Below are positions 24,552-35,560 of a DNA stretch of 64,000 nt, in pieces; position 1 is the first letter of the stretch, and each line of letters begins with the position of its first letter. The notes below the pieces were generated by a model. That model was not told the origin of the DNA. It saw nothing but the letters and a program-made list of their open reading frames with translations, and ran no database searches. The stretch spans positions 10,585,665 to 10,649,664 of the forward strand of contig CM065172.1 of the NCBI GenBank assembly GCA_033026295.1. The letters are read 5' to 3'. The translations under genes were made by a program, and so were the position numbers. Source of the stretch: Channa striata. Lineage: Eukaryota; Chordata; Actinopteri; Anabantiformes; Channidae.

Positions 24552-27500
24552 ATGGGTCTTCAGGTTCGGACGGAACTAGACCAGATTTCTATGAGACTGC
24601 AGCAGGATGGCGTGCCTCCAGTGGCCACTGCCGAGGATCGGCAATGCCACCTGTGGCAGCAGCTGCTGGAAAGCGAGGCAAAGCTTCAGTCAGTCACCCA
24701 AGAGTTGCTGACCTTACGTACCCAACAGGCCAACGAGATGAAGGAGGTAAGACACCAGCATCCATTGCAACAGTGTCTAAGACATTATGGATTTAGTATA
24801 ATTTCCCTCAACAGCATTATAACTGAGGGTGATGCTTTTATTCTTTGTAATAAAAAGTGCTGTAGCAAATCAATATATTCCACTTACTGAAATTGTGTAC
24901 AGAACAACATCCATTTCTAAAAATGATTTGCAAATTATAGCTGAATTATTTTTGTCTGTCAGGTGGAGAGTTATGTTGCGCATATTCGTGGGCTGCTGGA
25001 AGAGCGTGAGTGTCTGACTGCAGACTATGAGAGAGACAATGAACTCTTGCGACATGAGCTTCACCAGATCAGACAACAACAAGGTGACCTTAATGCAACT
25101 ACACTTAACTTTAGTATTTATTCCTGTGCAAAATCCTTTTTAATTTGCCATGAATGTGCTATTATTCGTCTTGATAGATCAAATGTATATTATGGTCCAT
25201 ATATATATCTTTTTTTTTTTTTTTTTTTACTTTTTTTGTTTAAACGTCTGCAGTACAGCTCTGGCTTTGTACCATTTAGTTGCTTTTAATGTTATTTTAA
25301 TTTTATTTCACCGTTCTCTAATGCTAGCTGCTGACCAGCTGCTTCTTTTTTCCAGATAATCAGAGTAAGGAATTGGCAGAGATGTTGGCTCAGGAAGACC
25401 TCGGTGAGATGGGCTTGACCAGCCCCAGTGAGCAGGTGGCTTACTTACTGGTGGAGAGGGCCACGCTGCTGGAAAGGCTGGAGGCTGCTGAGAGAAGACT
25501 GGAAAGTCAGAGCCTCACTAGCAGTTTAAGAGATGTTCACCAAAAGGTAAAAGATTGACCTACTACAAAGAAGGGTTTCATTTCTTTAGATTTTTTTTCT
25601 TAACGGGAAAGGAGCCAAACATTTGACAGTTTCAAAAACTAACAGTATGCATAAACTTTAATAAACTCTGAATATGAGGCAAAGTACGATGTTGAACAAT
25701 ACGCACAACTTTAGTCACATTATATTGTTACGTTACCCAGTCTAAAGGCTTTGTAGTTGAATCTAATGGCAAGGTAAGTGTAGATGTTATGTAGAGTAAA
25801 TGTGGTTAAGTCAGTCTTTGTCTCTCTGTGACACTTTGACAGGAGCACATTCACCACATGATTGGGGCTGAGCTAAGGCAGGAGAAGGAGGCGATGCAGA
25901 AAAGCATAGATAACATGACAAAGGTGAGGTCATCATGCACTCGCAGAGTTACAGATTGTTACAAAGAAAAGAAAAACTTAACTTTTCCATTTAAAATACA
26001 GAAATAAAGGTTTATAGTTATTTAGTTTCAGCTGTGACCCTGCACACACTGGTCTTTCCTCTCAGCAGTGTTCATCCCAAAGTCCATGGAAGAAGCTGTT
26101 TGGGCTCCGCAGGTCTGGCCAGAGCAAACATAATATTACCCCTGTAGGTCCCCTTCTTATGGCGTAAACTAATAAAATAACTAACACGGAGGTTTTGTTA
26201 AACAAGTATGTCTATGGCTTGTTTCAGAGTGATGGTATTACTTTGACCACTATATTGGAGACAGCTTGGCTTGTTGTTTTGTGGAGCCGTGTATCTGTAA
26301 ATGTAATTTATCAACTGATGCGCGCTCGAAAATGATAAATGGGTAGTAGTGGCATGTCACAGGTAATAGCATGTCCTTTCTGTCTCACTGTGCGGGTGAA
26401 TGGGGAGATATATATCGATTATACTGGAACTCTGATCTGCTTTCCAGGCCTGCAGTGATACTAAATCTCAAACTCAATAATGCATGTCTCTTACAACAGC
26501 ATGTTGAGAACCTTGCATCTTCAGTATTAATGCTGATTTTTGCTTTGGCTTTACTTGTTCTATTCTGACCATTTAAACTTTCTTCACTTACATCAGGCCC
26601 GCAGTGAGGAGATTTCCCAGGAACGAAGTGAGCGGCAGCGGCTTGAGCGAGACCTGGAAGAGGCTTCCAGGAGGCTGACAATGGCTCATCAGGACATCCG
26701 CAGACTTACCAATGAGCTGGATGCTGCAAAACACAGTAGCCTGGACCCAAGTGGTATGTTACAATGACTGTAACAATTGTAAGAATTGTAAGTGAATGCT
26801 CCGGTTTAACACAGGCAGCCCAGACCCTCGTCTATACGGCTATTTTGCCTCCAACCTTTTAAAGTCTTGATTTGTACACATGATGTTGTTGGACAGTATG
26901 TTTGGTTAATATAGGAATTTCACAATCATTATGTTTCTCAGCGTAGTTACTTGAGCTAAAGTTACATTATAGTCAACTGCAAGTAATACTTAACAGCATT
27001 ACAAAAAAAGATATTTTTGGTATTAGTCAACACATTTCTTGATTCATAGAATTAAAATGTGCTTATAATCTCAGGATCTGAGCTACAGGAAATGGTCCAA
27101 GAAGTAGAGGGCCTCAGGAAGGAAGTGGACAAACTGAAAGGCTGCGGTGAGGCAGACCTGGGCGTTAAATAATTTAATGCTACAGACCTTAAGGCACCTG
27201 CCACAAACGTTTATGATTTGGCAATACATTTAACTGCTAAACACAAAATATGTGACATACCACACGTTTGTAAATTTAACAGGCAGCGCTGTGGAAATGG
27301 TTCAATTGGTAGTGCTGGTTATACAATTGTAGGGTCGGTGGTTCTCTTCCTGGCTTTTTTTCCCCTAGCAAATCCAGCTTTCTAGACAAGTTCACCACCT
27401 GTCCCAAAAGCCACAATACACTTTAGATGTTATCTTTAAATATTATATCCGATATAATGCAATTATATGCACCATCAGGCATAATATGCGCCATGCGTGC

Positions 27501-30500
27501 AATTTAATGCAATCCAATACAGAGATGGTTCTAAAGTGTTGGCTACCCGATTTAAAATCAATGATGTGGTCAAAGCATTAGAACTACCTCCTCATAGTCA
27601 GATTATCACCTTTCTGACAGTTTCCGTCTAAAAACGCAGAAATTATAACCTTGTAAAAGTAGAATTCATGGCCGAGCCACTGTACTACGTTGGATTAAAT
27701 TGCACAGTTTATCGGTTAATGTAACACTTTATGGTTTATAAAGGCGAAATAATAAAAGATATATGTTGTCCCCACAGATATGCTGAAGCTACACCAATCT
27801 AAAGAGCTAAATGACAGACTGGACGCTGAGAACCGAGCTCTGAGGGAGAGAGTGCATGCTTTAGAGTCAGAGAAGAAAACTCTCCTGGTTAAGGTTTGTA
27901 TGTCCTGACCTTGTTAATTCAAATAGGAATGGAAATAATTCACAAAAGTTGTTCTACTTAGTATTGTTTGTGTTTGTATTTGTTCAGTTGTCCATAAATA
28001 ATAGTGCAGACCAAGCTGTCTTGACTGAAGGAGATCAAAAGCACAAGAGCACTAAAAGCGAAGCACAAAACGATGTGTCATCAGCTCAAGAAAAGGATCA
28101 CATTCACAAACGGTAATCTTAGCAACATTACCAGTTACATTCATCCTGATTTAAAGAGAATCCCACCTGTTCTTTCTGACCTAAAACATTATTCTTGTTA
28201 GCTGTCATGAGGCAATGGAGGATGGGCTTGTGCAAGTGAGGGAGCTGCAGCGCCAACTTCAGAGAATTCGCAAGGAACAGGAAGAGCTGGAGGAGAGGAA
28301 CGAGGAGCTGGAGGCTCTGCTCGGGGAGGCCCAGAATGCCAGCAAGGAGGACAGGCATCGCCATGAGGGAGAACTGGAGGGATTGCACAGGAGGGTAATG
28401 AACAGCATAAAATATTTGATTACATTTCCTAATTTAATAAAAGTTTGACCTTTCTGACAAATTCCTATTGACATTTTGAAAGCTAAGGATTAGAACCATC
28501 TCTCTAATGGCTGGGTAATAATCTGAACTGGTTATGCAGATCAAAAGCCTGGAGGCAGAGCTGAAGAAGCAGGACACCCATGAAAAAATGTTGAAGAATG
28601 GAGGGGACATCAAGACTACTGAGTCATATTTGCAGTTGGTAAGATATCACTTACTCATCAATATCACGTATTCTTATGGTTATTTCAAAGGAACTTGTCA
28701 ACACAGTAAAAACACTACAGTTCAAGACTTGATTACATAAACCTGTATAAGTGTAAATGACCCAGTGCAACCTGTAAATGTTTTGGGCTCCTCTTTTACT
28801 ACGTATTAAGCACTTAAGGGACAACAGCCAGGAGAGACTGGCTCTGTTAGAAGCTCGTCTGACTGAGGAGAAGGACTGGAGGAAACAGCTGGAGGTGGAC
28901 CTCAGTGCTGCACAGGCTGCCCTCAAAAAAGACAAAGAGGTAACAAGCACACCTATGCAATACATTGTTTGTCATGCAATAAAACAACCCCACAGTTGTA
29001 TCCCACACATATCTGTAAAATACATTTTACCGTTGTGATATGTCCTGATGCAAAAAGTAATTGTTTATTTTCATATTACATACAAAAATTCCAATTTATA
29101 GAGTAACAGTATATAATTCCTTCATTTTCTGCACCAAAGGCTCTGCAGATAGGTGAGCGAGAGCTCAAGAAGCTGAGACTTGAGGTCAGCAGTCTTCAGA
29201 CAGAATGCCAGCAGGGGAAAACGCTTATCAAGAGCCTTACCCAAGTCAAAGGGGAAAAAGCTATTCTGGAGGAAAAGGTCTGTTAGTTTTACATGTGCGC
29301 TGAAGAAAACATTATTGCAATATAAGTCAACAGTAGTAAAGAAATGTTTTAATAGAAATACAAATATATTAAAAATTCTATTATGCTGTGTACATTATTG
29401 CTTAACTGCAGAATGTAAAAACAAAAATGTAAAAGCACATAAACAAAATAATGAACATAGAATGGTTCTGTCTATAATTCTGTTTTTGACGTACTGCTTT
29501 TCAGGTTGCCCAGATGGAGCGTGCCCACAGCAGACTTGAGAATGAACTAGAACGCTACAAGGACAGTAATCGGACCCAGGAGGACCTGAGGGAAAACAAA
29601 CTTCAGGTTGACCAGCTGCAGGAGCAGGCTGACCAGCTGACTGTTGAACTCACTAGCCTCCAGACGGCTCACAACACACTAAGGTTGTTTTATTTGCTCA
29701 AATGTAGGCGATAAATGATAGCGCTGCTTTAAATGTCAATTGTTATCTGTTCATCTGTCTCAAGACAGGATGTGAGCACTGACGATTACATGTTTTGCAT
29801 GATGCGCATATTTTTCAGGGATGAAATGGTTTCTGAGCGGCTGCAGGCTGCTGAGCTACAGGCCAAGCTGAGTGTCTGTGTCCAGGACAAGCTGACAGTG
29901 GAGGGAGAAAGAGAGAGACTGGAGCTTGAGATACAGCGACTCAATGAGCAGCTCAAGTGGTATCAAGAGCAGCTCTCCTCTACAAAGGAAGCACTTAGTA
30001 ACAGCCAGAAGCCTCAACTGCAAACAGCTCATAGAGAATCTAGGCTTAGTCCTGTGGAGAGGACTAAGGATGAAAATTTGGATCAGGTAACTCGTTGAAG
30101 TGGGTTGATTTGCAAAAAGGCTCACGTGAAATTGTCATGACTGACTATTGAGTTGTTAGATGTTCAAAAAATTATGGAAAAAGTCCAGAGTAGAAAGACT
30201 ATCCTGCAAAATTACAGCAAAGGCTCACAATGCAGCTTCGGTGTCTATGACTGAGGAACTAGATACATACCAGCTTGAAGACCCTGTTTTTTTAAGCTTT
30301 TAGAGGAATGCAAGTAGGTACAGAGTAATCTATCTGCATCATATGATTCATATTCTGTATGTGTGTGTTGTATTTATAGATTTCATGTCTGAAGCAGGAA
30401 CTAAATCATCTAGAGGCCAAGCTGGCAGAGGAACGTCAGCTGGCCTCTCAACATCAACTGGCCCTACAAGCTCAGGTTAACGAAGCCCAGGCACACATCA

Positions 30501-33500
30501 AGGTACATATGATTATTATACATTTCCAAACAGCCATGCTTTTTCTACACTTTTGAGTTTGAAACATATTATAGCAAATCAGAGTTGACTATTGTATTCA
30601 GTAGTTTTGAGTATCAAACACCTTTCATTACTATAATTTCCACACTATAGCAGTTTCATTCTTTATACTGATCAGTATAAAAGGGAAGTTATATAAAAGT
30701 TAAGCTTTGAATTACTTTTTGGTCAGTGTTTCAATTTTTTATATTAATTATTTCTGATGATTCTCACAAAGGTCCTTTGCTTTGCACAGTATTTGACTAA
30801 CATTGTGTATGACATAAAGATTGATAACTGCTAAAACAAAAAACTCAGGCTGTACTCAGCACATTATCTGTACTCCTCTTCTAGCATAAGCATATCTATC
30901 TTGTCTCTAATTTTCCTTTTCAGTCCCAGGACTCAGTTCTGAGTCAGAAGGCCGAGGAGGCTAAACAAATGAAGCAGGACCTGCAAAGGATCCAGAGCCT
31001 GTTTCACGTCTGCAGAGAGAGAGCTACGCTATGAGAAAGAGAAGAACATGGATCTAAAAAGACACAACACCCTACTGGAACAGGAAAAACTCAAGGTTGG
31101 TATTACAGCACATGTGGAATTTCCTAATTTGGCTGATATTTATGACTTAATCACATCACTCTGCAAAGTGACCAAGTGACTCACCACAAGCAAATGTAAA
31201 ACTGCAAAGCTGTAATTGTTAGAATACCTATATATTAAGCATTTTTGTGCTTCCTGTAGCTTTGTGCAGAGCTGAAGCAGGTACAAACCAAACTGATCCA
31301 GGTGGAACAAAATGTCAACACTCAGACGGATGAATGTGAACGTCAGCAGCAGAGAATCAGGGAACTAGAGCTAGAACTGGCACGCAACTCAACAAGCCAT
31401 AACACCACCAGCAGTCTGCAGGAGGACCTACAGGCTGAGAGGGCGCGTCTCATTGCAGCTGACAGGAAGGTCAGTACCTGGGCCAATCTTAGAAGTCGTT
31501 TCTTTTTTGGAGGGTTTTTGATCTGATGTGAATGTTCTGTTGATGTTGCGTGTCATTGGTTTGGAATTATGAATTCTAGTTCAATGCTTAATGGTAATGT
31601 TTTACCATTAGGCCTTACTTAGTGTAAGCTGCATTTGGAGCTCGAAATGAAATATTTTTGGCGTTTTAAAAATGCAAGGCAACAGTTGTGACATTGCAAA
31701 GGATTAAAAAGGTTGAGCAAATGTTTGCATACATACTATTACAAACCAACACAAACTTTTTAATTTGGTGAGATTTTCTTTTACCTGATTTGCTCTTGAG
31801 GTTTAATAAATTTAATCCTAACTGAACATGCAGAAGAAGCAGTTGCCTTTGAACGCTGCTTAAGAGATATTATTATAGACTATTTGTCTAAACCTGGGAT
31901 GCTCTGGAAATAACGTGTGATGTTATAGCTCATTTTATCTGTTTATCTCACTGAGAAAAGCCTGACGCTTTGATGTAATGGCAGGTGTTGGAGCTTCAGC
32001 AGCAGCTAAAAAGTGCACAGCACCAGCTGCGTGTGGAGGAAGCCGGGCCAGTGAGAGCGGCCGCCTCGAGAGGGACAGCAGGGATCTGTCTGACACCTTG
32101 TCAGCCATGAGAGCCCAGCAGCAGGAGGAGCACATCACCAGGTCATACAAACTGTCATGCTGTCTGGTTTGACTGAGTAACCCGGTAATAGTAATATTAC
32201 CAACATTTCAAGTTTTAGGGCATGCTTTTTTTTGTTGACCCTTCTTCTATTCATGTTTTTTTGTACTCCTGTCTCAGGAAGCTGTTAGAGCAGCGTGAGG
32301 AGGAGCTGCAGCAACAGGTGCGCTCCCTTAGGCTGAAGGAGGCCTCCTTGACCAGGACAAATGCAGAACTTAGCCACAAATGCAGACTATTTAGCTGAGC
32401 AGCAAGACCAGGGACAGTAAGTTGCAAGAGTACAAGAGCTTAACGTAGGTGATTTTTGCTGCCAGGATTGTCAGCTTTTATGGTGATTTTTTTTATTTCA
32501 TGTTTTTAAAATATTGTTACTTTGTCTTTTAGAAGTGTTGTTCTGACAGCTCATCCAAAAGTTTCTAACCTTGACAGTTTCTTTAGTCAGTAGATGCTGC
32601 CAAGTAAATTCCCAGAGCCGGGTAATAGAATCTCTTTTTGTTGATATTTTGCTGCCAGGACATTTTGCTCTTATCTTTCTTAGCATTAAACTGCAGGTGA
32701 TTTTTTTTATTTCATGTTTATTTTAAAATATTGCTGGGTATCCAATTTTATTTTTTGTCTTTTATTGAAAAATGCCTTGTCATTCAATACTAAAGTTCTT
32801 TTTGTACCTAAGCAGGGCCAGAAAATTAAAGAGAGTGTTTTTTTAATTAAAAAAAAAAACCGAAAAATACCTAGGATATAGTTCTGGTGTTAATGATGTA
32901 GTCCGTCCTCTCTGTGACTGTATGGCTCAGGGTGGAGCCGAGCTCCACACAGGCACAAGTGGGGAACTGCGGGAGAGATGGAGCCCAGCTGAGGTGAAAC
33001 ACTCAGCTTCTTTACTTGATATATAGAAGCTCTGGAAAAGAAGCAATAAAAGTAGAACAAACATGCAGCAAATTGATAATTTCAGCTTTGCCCACAGCCT
33101 CCCATGTTAACATAAAAGGTTTGTTCGCAAATAGCTTTGTGTACAGCAATGTTAAGCCAACAGGGTGTCCTAAAACTGAGCAAGTTCTGATGGACTCTGT
33201 CTCTCTCCCACTAGTAGTAGTGATAGTGATTGATTACTGTATCCCTCATCCTTTTGTAACTCAACTTACTGATTAATGTCAGGACCCGTTTTAATTTCAC
33301 ATTTCAGTTTTCACAATATATGAATTACTTTACTGAGTCAGCAGTGAAGCCGCCTTCATGAAGATGAAAACTGATTTCAGTGGGGAAAAATGTCATCGAG
33401 CAAACAAATTGAAACTAGATTTGTAGCACAAAGTAATTTTCTTCATGTTAAAATGGATTTTTAAAAAAAGAATAGTTCACTAACCAGTTTCATAGTCAAG

Positions 33501-35560
33501 GTATTGATACCAGTATTACTGTTTTATAACAATACTCAGCCCTAGATATGTGTGTCTTCCAGGCAAAGAACAGCCAGAAGTCAAGTCATAGACTTCAGGA
33601 GGAACTGGCGGCCAGTCAGCAGGAGTGTGAAAGACTACAGGTGGAGCTGCAGCAGCTTCTCCTCCAACTTGACACACACATCAGGTGAAACACACAACAA
33701 TAATATTTATTGTATATTTATAATATTTACCATAAAATGTACTCTGGCTATAAAGGCACCATGTGTTTTATGACTATCCAGGAAGTACAATGAGAAGCAG
33801 AGTCAGCACAAGACCAAACTGCGGCAGGCCAAGCAAGTGTTTCTCAAGGCAACTGCACAACGAGACTACGCCATCCAGAAACTGGAAAATGACCTAGTGC
33901 TGGCTGCGAGCCTCTCACATAAGGTCACATACATGATGCACGATGCTATCTCGGTCCTCTGTCTGAATTAACCTCTGAATGAGAAATAATGGGTTAACGG
34001 AGAGTTTTTAATGTGTCTCTATTCCTATCACTTTTTTCTATTTGTATTCTCCTGGGGGGCTTTTAGGAAAAAGCCAGGATCCAAACAGTGATGCAGGAAA
34101 ATGAGAAGCTTTTGGAGGAGAAGAGGGAACTGTTGCGGAAGATGAGCGAGGCAGAGGAAATGGGCAGCAAAGGCATGAGGACTGCCTCAACTGTCCAGCA
34201 CAGGTAGCGTAATAAGACTCTTTATTGAGAAATCCTCTAATAACAAAGAGTTGAAATATTATAAAGGAAAACAGTAAATGAAAGTCCATTCAGAAGTTTA
34301 TATTCTGAAGAAATGCTACAAAAAGCAAAAAGTCAGTAATCTAAGTTATTTGATCTACGTTTGTCTTTACAACTATTTATTTAAATTAACTACGGAATAA
34401 GAGAGAAATGGACATAAAAGACACACTGAGTAAATCGTTTTTATGAGTTTGAACATTAATCTGTTTAAGGGTCAATGTCTTAGAAGTGGAAAACAGACAA
34501 CTGCAGGATCGAACCCTCAAGCTCTCCAATCAAGTTAGCTCCTTAGAGCGTGCCCTGAGGAGTGTCCAGTCATTCTACAGTGTGGAGGTAACGCCGTGCA
34601 GATCGTTATGGCTTAATGGGGGATGACACCCATAAATCCATGCTCTTGTTTTATATTGTTTTATCACCATTACTGATGTGTGATGAAGAACTTGAAATTT
34701 AAGTTTTGCTGATGATGACAATGGTGCCAGATATTTTCAAGTTGAGAGAAGCTGCTTAACCAAATGTAAAATGGGTGACATGTCTCTTATACTTATACTT
34801 TAATAAATCCCTTCACGGGTTTTGGTCATAAATGGTCCAACTACTCAACAGAATGCCAAGAAAGTGCTGCCCTCCGAAAATCTCTGTGACAACATCCTGC
34901 ATACATCTACAGTAAGGTAAGGCTGTTTTAAAAAACATATATGTATAGATTAATGCATGAGGGCCTGAGTGAGGCCAGCAACTATTACCAGGTGTTTAAG
35001 AAAATAACATTGGTCTCTGTTTCCTATGAGTAACAATCCCATTTAATCCAGTATTTTTCAGCCGTGTGCCTCTGTAAAAGAAGACAGTATCATCATTTCC
35101 ATGGAGTGTAGAGAGATATCAATGTTTCAATCACTGCATTCCAATGATTAATAACTGATAAAAGTAATTGTGGTTAAGTTTCTGTTGCTGTAAAATGTAA
35201 AGTTCAGTTTATTAAAGTCTTCAAAGAAATCCAAAGGGGTGTATTACACATTATCGTAATAATAATAATAATAATAATAATAATATCATTATAGAAACAT
35301 GAACGCTTACGCTCCCATTTTCTGCCATTTCTCACATTTGTGTGATTAGTCTGACATCAGGTTCCTGTGACCCATTGGACATCCTGGACAAAATCTGCCG
35401 TGTAAAGTTGGGCGAGCGTGTGGTGGTGGATGGCAACCAAGCGTCTTTATCCACACACCAGCCACCAGAGCAGGGCTACTTGAATCTCACCTCCCCACTG
35501 GTCCCTCTAAATACCAAAAGCACAGAGGAGAGCTCTTGTAAAAGTGACCAGGTACTATAG
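24552..35560 (+). CDS. ccdc30: Coiled-coil domain-containing protein 30, with frame breaks in the 3' half
   Basis: Twenty-six exons can be joined: 24552-24746, 24963-25083, 25356-25546, 25843-25923, 26066-26143, 26597-26753, 27075-27146, 27778-27893, 27988-28112, 28202-28394, 28540-28638, 28811-28939, 29140-29277, 29505-29683, 29819-30086, 30380-30502, 30924-31095, 31260-31469, 31985-32141, 32278-32416, 33563-33684, 33782-33923, 34067-34203, 34470-34587, 34852-34916 and 35350-35560. Total is about 3.74 kb, or about 1,245 codons. Almost all of it is heptad-type coiled coil rich in E, K, Q and L. Conserved-looking runs are PSEQVAYLLVERATLLERLE, KQVFLKATAQRDY, and the tail QPPEQGYLNLTSPLVPL. Function is poorly known; expression in ciliated tissue is reported. 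The start is uncertain: ATG 24552 is in frame, but 24571 may instead follow an acceptor. Exon 5 has tandem acceptors (CAGCAG). Exon 17 has one extra base near 31002-31008, exon 19 lacks one near 32042-32047, and exon 20 has TGA at 32396. As written, the product would end in exon 17. Confidence 0.82.
25208..25230. repeat. Poly(T) tract in ccdc30 intron 2
   Basis: An almost pure T run that makes a hydrophobic-looking open frame. It is low complexity and not coding. Confidence 0.85.
27283..27366 (+). mobile_element. tRNA-like SINE head in ccdc30 intron 7
   Basis: The stretch GGTTCAATTGGTAGTGCTGG followed by TATACAATTGTAGGGTCGGTGGTTC resembles a tRNA with A-box and B-box, here mutated. The same organisation is common in teleost tRNA-derived SINEs. 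No intact tRNA fold is expected. Confidence 0.5.
27515..27715 (+). repeat. Interspersed repeat, copy 1 of a shared family
   Basis: This segment aligns over about 200 bp with 47050-47305. Shared anchors are the ATTATCACCTTT motif followed by a G-A-AG-TTCC segment, and AGAATTCATGGC followed by TTGGATT. It has no coding potential. Confidence 0.65.
32451..32763 (+). repeat. Local duplication in ccdc30 intron 20
   Basis: A segment starting TTTTGCTGCCAGGA and ending TTTTTTTTATTTCATGTTT plus AAAATATTG appears twice, at about 32451-32534 and 32643-32763. The second copy is longer and diverged. It begins about 35 bp after the donor of the exon with the internal TGA. Confidence 0.65.
35257..35284. repeat. 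(TAA)n microsatellite
   Basis: About nine TAA units in the last ccdc30 intron, 65 bp upstream of the final exon. Confidence 0.9.

Noticed and set aside
24449..24796. 115-codon open frame starting near the ccdc30 first coding exon
   Set aside because: It overlaps the coiled-coil exon in another frame. The frame giving LDQISMRLQQ continues into the next exons, this one does not.
27300..27365. Possible tRNA gene
   Set aside because: Box A and box B are present but degenerate, and the arms do not pair into a full cloverleaf. SINE head is the better reading.
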